From Fibrobacteria bacterium (GTDB lineage Bacteria; Fibrobacterota; Fibrobacteria; UBA5070), in the NCBI GenBank assembly GCA_020633825.1, contig JACKCV010000001.1:435001-499000 (forward strand): DNA of 64,000 nt. The letters run 5' to 3'. Every line of letters starts with the position of its first letter. Position 1 is the first letter of the stretch. Made by a program: the position numbers and the translations under genes. The notes below the pieces were generated by a model that ran no database searches, had not been told where the DNA came from, and worked only from the letters and a program-made list of their open reading frames with translations. Positions 16,265-25,411 of the stretch are shown in pieces.

Positions 16265-17188
16265 ATGGAACGAGATTCAAGACCACAGCGACTCCTGTCC
16301 TCCCTCGAAGCGGTGCTCCTGGGAAAAGCCCGCGAAATCCGACTCCTGGTGGCGGCCTTGCTGTCGGATGGCCATGTGTTGTTGGAAGACGTCCCCGGCA
16401 CCGGAAAAACCACCTTGGCCCGATCCCTCGCCCAGGCCGCGGGCTTGGAATTCCGACGGGTTCAATTCACACCGGATCTGCTTCCCTCGGACTTGACGGG
16501 AGGCGCGGTCTGGCGACCTTCCCAAGGGGAGTTCGAGATCCTCAAGGGACCGGTGTTCAGCCAGGTCCTTCTGGCCGACGAGATCAATCGCGCCTCGCCG
16601 CGGACCCAGAGTGCCTTGCTCGAGGCCATGGAGGAGCGCCAGGTCTCCCTGGAGGGATCCACCCACCCGTTGCCGGACCCGTTTCTGGTCCTGGCCACCC
16701 AGAACCCGGTGGAATTCCACGGAGTGTTCCCTCTTCCCGAGGCCCAGATGGATCGGTTCCTCATCCGGTTGTCCCTGGGGTATCCATCCCAGGATGTGGA
16801 GCACCGACTGGTGTCGGAAATCCCTTCGGCGAGAATCGGAGCAGGGGCCGTCCCGACGGCGTTGCTCCCCGGCGATCTCGCCGAGCTCCGCGGCAAGGTC
16901 CGGCAAGTCCACCTCGAGCCCGCCCTCGCGGGTTGGATCGTGGAGCTGGTTCGCGCCACGCGCCAGCATCGTGCGGTGCGCCTGGGAGCTTCCCCGCGGG
17001 TCGGGATCGCCCTGGCCATGTTCACCCGGGCCCTGGCTCTTCTCGACGGAAGGGACCACGTCCGTCCCGAGGACGTGGTCGAGGCCTGGATTCCGGTGGC
17101 TGCTCATCGAGTGCATCCCCGAGACGCCCTGGGAAGGTCGGAGACCATCCTGGAGGAAATCCGTCTGGGCATTCCGCTTCCGGTGTAA
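16265..17188 (+). CDS. MoxR family AAA ATPase
   Basis: The 307-residue protein has Walker A (GTGKTT, about 45-50), Walker B (LADEINRAS), the MoxR insert LLPSDLTGGAVW, sensor ATQNPVEFHG and the arginine-finger region MDRFLIRL. MoxR ATPases act as chaperones for metalloprotein or complex maturation. It starts the common cluster MoxR, DUF58, transglutaminase, with 9 nt to the DUF58 gene. No TAnnTT element is visible upstream. Confidence 0.9.
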   Translation: MERDSRPQRLLSSLEAVLLGKAREIRLLVAALLSDGHVLLEDVPGTGKTTLARSLAQAAGLEFRRVQFTPDLLPSDLTGGAVWRPSQGEFEILKGPVFSQVLLADEINRASPRTQSALLEAMEERQVSLEGSTHPLPDPFLVLATQNPVEFHGVFPLPEAQMDRFLIRLSLGYPSQDVEHRLVSEIPSARIGAGAVPTALLPGDLAELRGKVRQVHLEPALAGWIVELVRATRQHRAVRLGASPRVGIALAMFTRALALLDGRDHVRPEDVVEAWIPVAAHRVHPRDALGRSETILEEIRLGIPLPV

Positions 17189-17197
17189 GGGGGGGGC

Positions 17198-18514
17198 GTG
17201 CACGCAGGATGGCATCGAGGGGCGAGGCGGATCGAGGCCTTGGTGGCCTTGGTTCGGTGGGCGCTCTCCCGCTGGCCGAGGCGCCCGGAAATGGATGCCG
17301 ATCTTCCCGAAGGAGCGGGTCCTTGGAGACGGTTGCGATCCATGGGAGGCGCCAGCGGGTGGATCCACGATTCCTTCCGTCGTCGTCTGGCTCCGGCGGG
17401 ATGGAGGGTCGCGGCATTGTGGTTCGGGGCGTTGGTGGTGAGCCGCATGCCGGGGCGGGATGTCGGCGACCTGATCCTGCTGCTCCTCTCGGCGGCCTTG
17501 GTGGTCTCGTGGATCCTTTCCTGGCGCCCCATACCCCTCCAAGGATCCTGGCATCTCGACGGGAATGCGCGGGAAGGAGACCAGGTCGCGGTGGTGGTGG
17601 ACATCACCAACCCCACGGGGCGAGTGTTCCGCAATGTCGGTGCAAGCCTTTTCCGGTTCGGGGATGGGCTCGACGCCACGACGGAAGGAAGATTCCTCCC
17701 GAGGGTGGGGCCGGGCGAGACGGTCACGGTGCAACTTCCCTTGGCGACGCGCCACCGAGGCTCGTCCGGCCTGGAGGCCCCGTGTCTGCTGATGCTCGAA
17801 CCGATGGGGCTGATGAGATCGGTCAAGCGTCTGCGCGGGCGTGAACGGGTGGCGGTCTCGCCGCGTCCCCTGGCGCTCAAATCCCTTTCCTTCCTGCTCC
17901 AGGGAGTGGATGGACCGAGGTTCGGTTCGGCATTGGGCTGGAATCGCGCCCATCACGGGGACCCCGTGGGGGTTCGCCCCTACCGTCCCGGGGACGCGCT
18001 GCGCGATCTCCACCACCGATCGTGGGCGCGGCGAGGCGTTCCCGTCTCCCGGGAGCGATCCGTCGAGCGCGGGGAAGGTGTGCACCTGTCGGTTTGGACG
18101 GGAGGGGGAGGCTTCTTCGGGAGGCCCCTGATCGACGGGCTGCTGGAATTGGCGTCGACGGTCGCGACCTGGCTCGAGGACCAAGGAGGGCTGGCGGAGT
18201 GTCGCATCGACGGCGTCCGCGTCGCCCACGCCCCGCGGGAAAGCATCGCCCAGGCCTTCTCCGCAGCCGTCGCGAACCTTCCTCGAGCGGGATGGCGTCC
18301 TTGGGTCGCCCCCTTTCCCGCCATGTCCGAAGGGGAGGAGGTCGCGCCGGAATTGATCCTGGCCATCGGCGGTTCCGGCCAGATTCCGTCGGGAGGATCG
18401 GGAAGGAAGCTGATCCTCCTCGACTGGTCCACACGGACTGTCGAAGTCGATCCCGAGGCGAAGGAGCTGCGGGTTTCCCCGTTGGTGCTGGTGTCCCCGG
18501 AGGTGCGGTTGTGA
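17198..18514 (+). CDS. DUF58 domain protein
   Basis: The 438-residue membrane protein has two hydrophobic helices (about 65-105) followed by the DUF58 region. Its signature reads VRPYRPGDALRDLHHRSWAR, the equivalent of the usual vReYxxGDxxRxIdWkxSAR. DUF58 proteins accompany MoxR ATPases and are thought to be part of the same complex; the function is not known. The GTG start follows a GGGGGGG tract that can act as a ribosome-binding site. Its stop overlaps the next start (GTGA). Confidence 0.85.
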   Translation: MHAGWHRGARRIEALVALVRWALSRWPRRPEMDADLPEGAGPWRRLRSMGGASGWIHDSFRRRLAPAGWRVAALWFGALVVSRMPGRDVGDLILLLLSAALVVSWILSWRPIPLQGSWHLDGNAREGDQVAVVVDITNPTGRVFRNVGASLFRFGDGLDATTEGRFLPRVGPGETVTVQLPLATRHRGSSGLEAPCLLMLEPMGLMRSVKRLRGRERVAVSPRPLALKSLSFLLQGVDGPRFGSALGWNRAHHGDPVGVRPYRPGDALRDLHHRSWARRGVPVSRERSVERGEGVHLSVWTGGGGFFGRPLIDGLLELASTVATWLEDQGGLAECRIDGVRVAHAPRESIAQAFSAAVANLPRAGWRPWVAPFPAMSEGEEVAPELILAIGGSGQIPSGGSGRKLILLDWSTRTVEVDPEAKELRVSPLVLVSPEVRL

Positions 18515-20358
18515 CCGCTTCCTGGACGCCCCGCCAATGGGCGATTCCCTGGCTGATCGCCGGACTCTCCCTCCTGCAGGCCAGCCTGGCGACCTCGAAC
18601 CTCCTGACCGGCGGCATCGGGGTCGTCGCTCTCGGAGCCATCCCCTTCCTGCGCAAACCCTGGTCGCCGTCCCCCTGGGTGGCCCGCGGGATGGGGGCCC
18701 TCTTCGCCATCTGGTGGATGGTGACGGCTCTGGGTGCGCATGCCTCGTGGGTTCAATTGGCCGCGATTCCCGGTTGGTTCCTCGCCTTGCTGGCCTCCCT
18801 CCAGGTCGCCTCCGGCCGCGGGGAAGAGGCGGGAAGCTCCTGGAGCTCCCTGGGTGCCACCGTCCTCACCGGGTTTTCCCATCCCGCGGGAATCCCGATC
18901 GCGACCGTGCAGGTGTTCCTCCTGCTCCTCCTGCTGAGGTTGGATTCCTCCAAACGTGGAGCGTCCCCGATCCATCCCTCCTGGGGCTTCGGGGTGCTGC
19001 TGGTGATCGTGGTCGCCTGGGGAGCCTCCAGGATGCCCCAGGGGCATTCCTGGGGAGGGCGCTGGAGCGATGGGCGATCCTTCGCGAGGAAGGGGTTCTC
19101 CCCCTCCCTGCGGTTGGGGGACGGCTTCGGAGTCGATCCCGATCCGTCGGAGGACGAGGTGGCCTTGAGAGTCTGGTCGAGCCGCCCCCCCATCCGCGTG
19201 GGCGGAATGGTCTTCGACACCTACCGGAACGGACTCTGGTCCAGGACCGATCCATTGCGGGCTCCGGTGTCGAGCAGAGCCTATCTCGACTACCTGGTTT
19301 CCTGCCATGACCAGGATTCCGGCCAGCCTCCCCAAGGGTGGATCCACGCGTCCGGATCCACCGAAGGGTTCCTTCTCGTCCCCCGGGATGCCGGATGCGT
19401 GGGAACCGTCGAGGACAGTGTGCGTTCCAACGCCGCCGGAGTCTGGTCCGTGCCGGGGCTCGGCAGGATCCCCAGGGGTTGGATGTGGTTCCGAGGGGAG
19501 CTGCCCAGGCGGACCCGCCCCCAGGAATCCCAGGTTCCCCGGGGGATGGAAGACCTCCTGGACGGGATGCTGCTGGAAGCCGGCGTCTCCGGCTCCGATT
19601 CGTCGGATTCCGTCACGGCGAAGATCTCCCGCTGGTTCGCGGATCGATTCACCTATTCCCTGCAGGCATCGTCTCCCGCGGGCGCGGAGCCCCTGGCCGC
19701 ATTCCTGTCCAGTCGGGAAGGCTTCTGCGAGCATTTCGCCACGGCGGGGGCCCTCCTCGCCCGACGATCGGGCATTCCCTCGCGGGTGGTCACCGGCTAC
19801 GCCTGGCCCGATCGGATCGCGGGAGCGTGGGTGTTCCGGCGATCCCATGCCCACGCCTGGGTGGAGGTCTTCGAGGCCTCGCGCGGGTGGGTTGCCTGGG
19901 ATCCCACCCCAGGAGGAATCGGCCCGGTCCGATCGCGGGGGAAATGGCGGATCCTTCTCGATTCCTGGAAAACCACAGGGGTCCGCCTGTGGCACGCCTT
20001 CCGCGATGGATCCTGGCGACTCGATCTCGAGCGTCGGGTGGAGAGTGTCCGGTGGGGATGGGCCACGGGTGTTCTGGGGGTGGTCGTCCTGGGGCTTCTG
20101 GGAGCCTGGACCTTGTGGCGACGACACCGCGACCCCGGCGAGGGGAGCGATGCCGGATTCTGGCGCGAGGCGCTCGAGAAGGCCGAGAGTCGATTGCGAC
20201 GCGACGGGTTGGTCCGGATGGGAGGGGAAACGATCGGGGGGTTCCTGCGTCGATTGCCTCCCGATGCTCCGGTCCAAGCCGTGAGGATCCTGCGACAGTA
20301 CCAGGAGAATCGGTGGAAGAGGGACCAGGGAGGAAAGGCCGGGAAGCGGACGCGATAG
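18511..20358 (+). CDS. Transglutaminase-like TgpA family membrane protein
   Basis: The 615-residue protein has about five N-terminal transmembrane helices, a periplasmic transglutaminase core and a last helix near residue 518 followed by a cytoplasmic tail. The Cys-His-Asp triad is visible: GFCEHFAT (Cys near 405), SHAHAWVEV (near 446) and WDPTPGG (Asp near 463). It belongs to the MoxR/DUF58/TgpA cluster known in many Gram-negatives. TgpA is essential in Pseudomonas, but its substrate is unknown. The GTG start overlaps the DUF58 stop. Confidence 0.88.
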   Translation: MTASWTPRQWAIPWLIAGLSLLQASLATSNLLTGGIGVVALGAIPFLRKPWSPSPWVARGMGALFAIWWMVTALGAHASWVQLAAIPGWFLALLASLQVASGRGEEAGSSWSSLGATVLTGFSHPAGIPIATVQVFLLLLLLRLDSSKRGASPIHPSWGFGVLLVIVVAWGASRMPQGHSWGGRWSDGRSFARKGFSPSLRLGDGFGVDPDPSEDEVALRVWSSRPPIRVGGMVFDTYRNGLWSRTDPLRAPVSSRAYLDYLVSCHDQDSGQPPQGWIHASGSTEGFLLVPRDAGCVGTVEDSVRSNAAGVWSVPGLGRIPRGWMWFRGELPRRTRPQESQVPRGMEDLLDGMLLEAGVSGSDSSDSVTAKISRWFADRFTYSLQASSPAGAEPLAAFLSSREGFCEHFATAGALLARRSGIPSRVVTGYAWPDRIAGAWVFRRSHAHAWVEVFEASRGWVAWDPTPGGIGPVRSRGKWRILLDSWKTTGVRLWHAFRDGSWRLDLERRVESVRWGWATGVLGVVVLGLLGAWTLWRRHRDPGEGSDAGFWREALEKAESRLRRDGLVRMGGETIGGFLRRLPPDAPVQAVRILRQYQENRWKRDQGGKAGKRTR

Positions 20359-20428
20359 GGGAGGGACCAGATTCCCCCGCCTCGATCGTGTCAAGAGACG
20401 AGGCTTGCGTTTATCCCGGAGAAAGGGG

Positions 20429-20436
20429 TATTTTTC
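20429..20436 (+). promoter_or_regulatory. Putative TAnnTT promoter (hemerythrin-like gene)
   Basis: TATTTTTC ends 4 nt before the ATG of the hemerythrin-like gene, suggesting a leaderless mRNA; a TTGCG lies about 20 nt upstream. Confidence 0.4.
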
Positions 20437-20440
20437 ACGG

Positions 20441-20845
20441 ATGTCCCCGTCTCCGGTCGAACAACTTGATTTGGAATTTCAAGTCCTGATGGCCAAGTTG
20501 CAATGGCTGGCCGAAGTGCTGTTGCACGCCAAGGACGACACCCAGGCCCTGAACGCATTCCGCGACACCGGTCGGCTTGCGCTGGAGCTCTTCCAGCGGG
20601 AGGAGTTGGAGATGGAGCGGTGCGGCTGTCCCGCGCTGGCGGTCAATCGGGCAGGACACGGAAAATTCACCCAGACCCTCTCCAACCTGTACGCCCAGTA
20701 CATCGCCGAACGGTCCGGCATCCGCGTCTCCCGAGACCTGCGCAAGGAGCTCCTTCCGTGGATCCAGGAGCACCACGCCCTGGTGGATCGCCAACTGGCG
20801 CACCATCTGCGGCGCAGCCAGGCGGTCCTGCTCCCGCGGGAGTGA
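20441..20845 (+). CDS. Hemerythrin-like protein lacking three iron-ligand histidines
   Basis: The 134 residues align along their length with bacteriohemerythrins. The second helix reads LFQREELEM where a bacteriohemerythrin has HFxxEE. The third reads NRAGHGKF for HKAEHxxF, and the fourth WIQEHHALVD for WLxxHIxxxD. Four ligand positions are kept (the Glu, the second His of the pair, and the last His and Asp); three His are replaced by other residues, including the one in helix one. It may bind one iron, another metal or none. The ATG lies 4 nt after a TATTTTTC element. An iron alcohol dehydrogenase follows after 161 nt. Confidence 0.65.
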   Translation: MSPSPVEQLDLEFQVLMAKLQWLAEVLLHAKDDTQALNAFRDTGRLALELFQREELEMERCGCPALAVNRAGHGKFTQTLSNLYAQYIAERSGIRVSRDLRKELLPWIQEHHALVDRQLAHHLRRSQAVLLPRE

Positions 20846-20944
20846 CCCGCGCCCCGTTGCGGGGCGGCCGTCGAACTGGGGCGGGGGAGCGAGCGAGGCG
20901 CTCGAAATCGTGAACTCGGCAAGGACTCTGATGGGAGGGGGGGA

Positions 20945-20952
20945 TATCTTTC
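20945..20952 (+). promoter_or_regulatory. Putative TAnnTT promoter (alcohol dehydrogenase)
   Basis: TATCTTTC lies 54 nt upstream of the dehydrogenase ATG, leaving room for its GGAG ribosome-binding site. Confidence 0.4.
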
Positions 20953-21006
20953 CTCCAGACACAGATTCCCTTCCACGCGACCACCGCGATTTCATGGAGA
21001 TCTCCG

Positions 21007-22158
21007 ATGCTTCAATTCCAGTTCCACAACCCCACTCGTCTGGTCTTCGGCGAAGGAATGGTTCGCAAGATCGGAAAACTCGTCCCGGCGGATGCGCGGG
21101 TCCTGCTCCTGGCGGGTGGAGGGTCGATCCGCAAGAACGGCGCCTACGACCAGGTGGTCGCCGCCCTGGGAGACCGGATCGTCGACGAATTCTGGGGCAT
21201 CGAGCCCAATCCGAGATTCGAGACCCTTTCCAAGGCCGTCGCGTTGTGCCGCGAGAAGAAGATCGATTTCCTCCTGCCGGTCGGAGGCGGATCGGTCTTC
21301 GACGGAACCAAGTTCGTCGCGGCCGCCGTCCCCTTCGAAGGCGACATCTGGGACATCGTGCGCATCGGCGCGCCGGTGAAGAAGGCCTTGCCCATCGGAG
21401 GCGTGCTCACCCTGCCCGCCACGGGCTCCGAGGCCAACGGCAACGCGGTGATCAGCAAGGAGGCCACCCAGGAGAAGCTCTACTTCGGGTCTCCGCTGGT
21501 GTACCCCACCTTCTCGGTCCTCGACCCCACCTTCACCACCACGCTCGATGCCCGGCAGTCGGCAAACGGGGTGGTCGACGCTTTCGTGCACGTGTGCGAG
21601 CAGTACGTCTCCGATCCCGTCGACGCCCCTCTCCACGACCGGTTCTCCGAAGGCGTCCTGCTGACCCTCGTCGAGCAGGGCCCCAAGGTGATGGCCGATC
21701 CCCAGGGGATCGAAGCGCGAGGCCACGTGATGTGGGCCGCCACCATGGCCCTCAACGGGCTGGTCGGCAGCGGGGTTCCCAACGACTGGGCGACCCACGG
21801 CATCGGACACGAATTGACCGCGTTCTACGGACTGGACCATGCGCAGACCCTCGCCGTGGTGCAGCCAGGTGTCTGGAAGGCGAGATTCGAAGCCAAGACC
21901 CCGAGGTTGGCGCACATGGGCCGTCGCGTCTGGGGGCTTTCCGGGGAAGATCGGGAGGTGGCCTTGCAGGCCATCGAACGCACGGAAGCCTTCTACCGCT
22001 CCCTCGGGATGCGCACGAGACTTTCCGAATACGGAGTGGATGGAGCGCAGGCCGGAGCCCGGATCCGTGCCCGGTTCGAGGAACGGGGTGCTTCCGTCGG
22101 CGAACAAGGAGCCATCACCCCCGAGATCGTGGAGCGGATCCTCCAGGACAGGGCCTAG
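21007..22158 (+). CDS. Iron-containing alcohol dehydrogenase (YqhD/BDH type)
   Basis: This group III alcohol dehydrogenase of 383 residues is close in pattern to YqhD and butanol dehydrogenases, which reduce aldehydes with NADPH. It shows PVGGGSVFDGTK for the cofactor, LPATGSEANGNAV, and the metal ligands in VVDAFVHVCEQY (Asp and His) and THGIGHELTAFYGLDHAQ (two His). GGAG precedes the ATG. A DUF2164 gene follows after 8 nt, so the two are likely co-transcribed. The physiological substrate is unknown. Confidence 0.92.
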   Translation: MLQFQFHNPTRLVFGEGMVRKIGKLVPADARVLLLAGGGSIRKNGAYDQVVAALGDRIVDEFWGIEPNPRFETLSKAVALCREKKIDFLLPVGGGSVFDGTKFVAAAVPFEGDIWDIVRIGAPVKKALPIGGVLTLPATGSEANGNAVISKEATQEKLYFGSPLVYPTFSVLDPTFTTTLDARQSANGVVDAFVHVCEQYVSDPVDAPLHDRFSEGVLLTLVEQGPKVMADPQGIEARGHVMWAATMALNGLVGSGVPNDWATHGIGHELTAFYGLDHAQTLAVVQPGVWKARFEAKTPRLAHMGRRVWGLSGEDREVALQAIERTEAFYRSLGMRTRLSEYGVDGAQAGARIRARFEERGASVGEQGAITPEIVERILQDRA

Positions 22159-22166
22159 ATCCTCCG

Positions 22167-22430
22167 ATGGGGAAGATCGATCCGCTGGCTCTGACCAAGG
22201 GCCAGCGCCAACGACTGGTCGCGGATCTCCAAGCCTGGTTCCAGGACGAGCGCGGGGAACGTCTGGGGGAATTGGCCGCGAGTCTTCTCCTGGATTTCCT
22301 CCAGGAAAAGGCGGCCGGGGCCTGGTACGATCTCGGTGTCCAGGACGCGCTGGCCTTGGTGCAGGATCGAAGCGAGCGGCTGGTCGACGACCTGCACGTG
22401 CTCAAGCGGGGATCCCCAGGTCTTGAGTAG
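22167..22430 (+). CDS. DUF2164 family small protein
   Basis: The 87 residues match the DUF2164 pattern: a KGQRQRLVADLQAWF helix, then RGERLGELAASLLLDF and a C-terminal WYDLGVQDALALVQ segment. The function is unknown. The family usually has Tyr-Asn at the YNxGV position; here it is Tyr-Asp. The start lies 8 nt after the alcohol dehydrogenase stop, and the stop overlaps the possible TTG start of the next gene. Confidence 0.75.
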   Translation: MGKIDPLALTKGQRQRLVADLQAWFQDERGERLGELAASLLLDFLQEKAAGAWYDLGVQDALALVQDRSERLVDDLHVLKRGSPGLE

Positions 22431-23484
22431 CGGAAGGGAGGCGGGGAGCCTTCGTCCCGAGGCGCTCCCGGGCATCGTGCTATTGTTGGTCTGGATGTCC
22501 TTGTCCGCTTCCTGCTCCCGTCCTCCCTGGCCCTTGTCCGACCATTTCGATGGTCGGACCTTCCACAGCACCCCCCGCGTCCAACCTCCGCCTTGGGACG
22601 TCCTGAAGTGGAGACTGCAAGGCGGGCGCGCCGCATGGCCGAAGGTCCTGGACGTGCAGCGGGTGGCTCCGTCCGCCGAAGTGGTCCGAGGAATGGACGC
22701 GACCTGGATCGGACATGCGACCGTCCTGGTCCAGACTCCGGGCTTCCACTTCCTGACCGATCCCCATTGGGGGGATCGCGCCGGCCCGTTCTCCTGGGCG
22801 GGGCCACGACGCAAGGCGGCACCTGCCGTCGAGTTCGACTCCCTGCCGCGCATCGATGCCGTGCTGGTCAGCCACGACCATTACGATCACCTCGACATGC
22901 CCACGTTGCGGCGGTTGGCCCGGCGCGGAGGTGCCGTCGGGGTCGCGGGGCTCGGGACGGCTGGGCTGCTCCGCAAGGCCGGTTTCGACCGGGTGGTGGA
23001 ACTGGATTGGTGGCAGACGGAGATCCTGCCGACGGGCGACACCGTGACGCTGGTCCCCGCCCGGCACTGGGGGATGCGGTGGCCCTGGGATCGCGGAACC
23101 CGATTGTGGGGAGGATTCGTCGTGGGAACCCGCGCAGGGCGGATCTACTACGCGGGGGATACCGGGGAGGGCCCGCATTTCAAGGAGATCGGCACGAGGT
23201 TTCCCGGGATCGATCTCGCGCTGATTCCCATCGGAGCGCATCTCCCCCGATGGTTCATGGCCCCCCAGCACATCGGGCCCGAAGAGGCGTTGGGAGCCGC
23301 CAGGGACCTGGGAGCACGAACCAGTCTGGCCATCCACTGGGGGACCTTCCATCTCGCCAACGATGGGCCGACCCAAGCGGCCGACACCCTGGCGGCCTTG
23401 CTGGCGGCCGACGCCACGGCCCCGGAATTCAGGATCCTTCCCATCGGATCCAGGCTCCAGGTGTCCGGCCGCGATCCGCTCTGA
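22423..23484 (+). CDS. Metallo-beta-lactamase-fold lipoprotein (NAPE-PLD/RomA-like)
   Basis: The protein has the metal-binding SHDHYDHLD of the beta-lactamase fold, ARHWGMRW, LWGGFVV, YYAGDTG and a C-terminal AIHWGTF. This order is typical of the NAPE-PLD/RomA/UlaG-like branch, which hydrolyses phosphodiester or lactone substrates. The N-terminus has an Arg followed by a hydrophobic stretch and the lipobox LSASC, so it is probably anchored to a membrane facing the periplasm. The start is uncertain: TTG 22423 gives 353 residues and a full signal peptide; a GTG near 22477 would give a shorter one. Confidence 0.8.
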   Translation: MSSGREAGSLRPEALPGIVLLLVWMSLSASCSRPPWPLSDHFDGRTFHSTPRVQPPPWDVLKWRLQGGRAAWPKVLDVQRVAPSAEVVRGMDATWIGHATVLVQTPGFHFLTDPHWGDRAGPFSWAGPRRKAAPAVEFDSLPRIDAVLVSHDHYDHLDMPTLRRLARRGGAVGVAGLGTAGLLRKAGFDRVVELDWWQTEILPTGDTVTLVPARHWGMRWPWDRGTRLWGGFVVGTRAGRIYYAGDTGEGPHFKEIGTRFPGIDLALIPIGAHLPRWFMAPQHIGPEEALGAARDLGARTSLAIHWGTFHLANDGPTQAADTLAALLAADATAPEFRILPIGSRLQVSGRDPL

Positions 23485-23514
23485 CTTCGGATGGGGGGCT
23501 CCGGATGCGAGTGC

Positions 23515-23522
23515 TACCTTGC
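23515..23522 (+). promoter_or_regulatory. Putative TAnnTT promoter (aguA)
   Basis: TACCTTGC ends 9 nt before the chosen aguA ATG. Confidence 0.35.
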
Positions 23523-23531
23523 CCGCTCATC

Positions 23532-24605
23532 ATGACGACCGTGCACGATTTCCGAAACGTCCTGGACGCAGCTTTTCTTCCTCCCTCGGGGCGTCTGCAC
23601 ATGCCCGCGGAATGGGCTCCGCGCAAGGCGACCTGGCTGGGCTGGCCCTGCAACCGCGACACCTGGCCCGATTCCATCCGTCCAGCCGCGGAAGCGGCCT
23701 ACCGCCGTTTCGTGGCCTTCCTCGCCCAAGGGGAGGATGTCGAGATCCTGGCCGGATCCCCGGGAGTCGCAGCCCGTGTCGAGGCGGTCCTGCAAGGCAT
23801 TCCCGGGCGTGACCGGGTGCACCTGAACGACGTCCCCATCGACGATTCCTGGGTTCGGGATTCGGGTCCGATCTTCGTGCGCGACCTCGCCACCAAGCGC
23901 CTCGCGGTCGTGGACTGGGACTTCGACAAGTGGGGAGGGAAGTATCCACCCTGGGATGCCGACGATCTCGTGCCTCGCCAGGTGGCCCGATTGCGTGGGA
24001 TGGAGCGTTGGATTCCGGGAATGACCCTCGAAGGCGGCTCGATCGATGTGGACGGGGAAGGTTCCCTGTTGACCACGGAGCAGTGCCTGCTGAACGAGAA
24101 CCGCAATCCTTGGCTGGACCGTGCGGGAATCGAGCTGCGGTTGGAACGATTCCTGGGCGCTCGCCGGGTGATCTGGCTGGGGCGCGGCATCGACGGCGAC
24201 GACACCGACGGGCATGTCGACGACATCGCGCGATTCCTCGCTCCCGGGTTGGTGTGCGCCGCGGTGGAGGACGATCCCGGCGACGCCAACCACGCGGCAC
24301 TCTCGGACAACTTCCGGCAACTGCGGGCCAGCAGGGACGCCTCGGGGCGGAGGCTTGAAGTTGTGCCTCTTCCGATGCCCAGACCCGTGGTCCAGCTGGG
24401 TTTGCGCACGCCGGCCAGCTACTGCAACTTCCTGTTCTCCGCCCGCGGGATCATCCTTCCCGTCTTCGGCGATCGCCGCGACGAACTGGCGATCCGACGG
24501 TTGGAGGCCGCCACGGGACGCGCCGTCTTCCCGGTGGATTGCCGGGAGATCATCTACGGGCAGGGATCGCTCCATTGCCTGAGTCAGCAGGAGCCTCTCC
24601 CCTGA
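23532..24605 (+). CDS. aguA: Agmatine deiminase
   Basis: AguA converts agmatine to N-carbamoylputrescine and ammonia, a step to putrescine. The 357 residues follow the Porphyromonas-type peptidyl-arginine deiminase fold: MPAEWAPRKATWLGWP, DDSWVRDSGPIF, LEGGSIDVDG, GRGIDGDDTDGHVDD and the catalytic cysteine in GQGSLHCLSQQEP. Family proteins usually begin at the MPAEW methionine (ATG 23601 here), so the first 23 residues may not be translated. ATG 23532 is preferred because a promoter element lies just upstream. No putrescine genes are adjacent. Confidence 0.9.
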   Translation: MTTVHDFRNVLDAAFLPPSGRLHMPAEWAPRKATWLGWPCNRDTWPDSIRPAAEAAYRRFVAFLAQGEDVEILAGSPGVAARVEAVLQGIPGRDRVHLNDVPIDDSWVRDSGPIFVRDLATKRLAVVDWDFDKWGGKYPPWDADDLVPRQVARLRGMERWIPGMTLEGGSIDVDGEGSLLTTEQCLLNENRNPWLDRAGIELRLERFLGARRVIWLGRGIDGDDTDGHVDDIARFLAPGLVCAAVEDDPGDANHAALSDNFRQLRASRDASGRRLEVVPLPMPRPVVQLGLRTPASYCNFLFSARGIILPVFGDRRDELAIRRLEAATGRAVFPVDCREIIYGQGSLHCLSQQEPLP

Positions 24606-24612
24606 ACGGAGC

Positions 24613-24639
24613 TCCATCGCCCCGCAGGGGGGCGATGGA
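24613..24639. terminator. Bidirectional hairpin between aguA and the Dsb-like gene
   Basis: An 11-bp perfect stem (24613-24623 with 24629-24639) with a 5-nt loop sits between two convergent stops. There is no strong T run on either side, but the position and stability suit a shared terminator. Confidence 0.5.
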
Positions 24640-24642
24640 AGG

Positions 24643-25395
24643 TCATTTCATGCGTTCGAGGTCGGCGTCGGGATTGCGGGTCGCCTTCCCGTCGAGGTAC
24701 AGGGAAGGGGTTCCCTGCACGCCGACGCGTTCCCCCAATTTCAGGTCCTTGTCGACGGCCGCTTGCGCCGCGTCGGAGGCCCAGTCGGATTGGAACTTCG
24801 ATGCGTCGCACCCGGAGGCCGTGGCCGCCCGCAGAAGGGCTTCGTCGGAGAGGTCCTTGGCGCCATCGGCATGCAAGTTCTTCAGGAAGGGGGCGATCTT
24901 GCCCTGGCGGGAGGCGGCCCAGTAGGCCTTCGCCGCAGGAATCGCCCGCGGATGGAACGACAAGGGGAAGAAGTGGATGGCCACCTTCAGATCCTTGTGC
25001 GCGGCCAACCACACATCGAGTTGGGGATAGATCCTCTGGCAGTACGGGCATTCGGGATCGGTGAAGATGGCCAGGGTATGGGGGGCCTTGGCGGGGCCGA
25101 GGACCAGCGACGGGTCGGTGGGAATGTCGAAAACGGAATCGGCCAGGGCCAGCAGGCGCCGTTCCTTGTCGAAGTCGATGCCTTTGCCTTCGAGAACCCG
25201 TACGAGGAAGGCCACTTCACGGGCGAGGGAGTCCAAACGCGCTTCGCAGGGAAGGGCCGCCTCCCCTTGGTGCTCCTGCCCCGGGAGGCATTGCAAACCG
25301 GCAGGTGTTCCCGCGAGCGGTTTGAGGACGGGTTTTGCCGAAGCAAGGGAGGCGACGAGGACCAGGCTGGATAGGATCATCCTCGAAAGATCCAT
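24643..25395 (-). CDS. Periplasmic DsbA/DsbC-like thioredoxin-fold protein
   Basis: The 250 residues start with a signal peptide (cleavage after LASAK, about residue 24), a helical linker and a thioredoxin fold. The active site is CPYC in FTDPECPYCQRIYP, and the cis-proline segment is VQGTPSLYLDG. The layout resembles DsbC/DsbG or BdbD-like disulfide oxidoreductases or isomerases. Several extra cysteines lie before the fold. The partner could be the DsbD at 42026-44074. The start at ATG 25395 lacks a clear ribosome-binding site; an ATG six codons later is possible. Confidence 0.85.
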   Translation of the reverse strand: MDLSRMILSSLVLVASLASAKPVLKPLAGTPAGLQCLPGQEHQGEAALPCEARLDSLAREVAFLVRVLEGKGIDFDKERRLLALADSVFDIPTDPSLVLGPAKAPHTLAIFTDPECPYCQRIYPQLDVWLAAHKDLKVAIHFFPLSFHPRAIPAAKAYWAASRQGKIAPFLKNLHADGAKDLSDEALLRAATASGCDASKFQSDWASDAAQAAVDKDLKLGERVGVQGTPSLYLDGKATRNPDADLERMK

Positions 25396-25411
25396 TCTTT
25401 CGGGCAAGGTG

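Noticed and set aside
17980..20394. An 804-codon minus-strand frame opposite the DUF58/TgpA genes.
   Set aside because: Low-complexity Gly/Arg/Pro translation, no start signals, opposite two well-supported genes.
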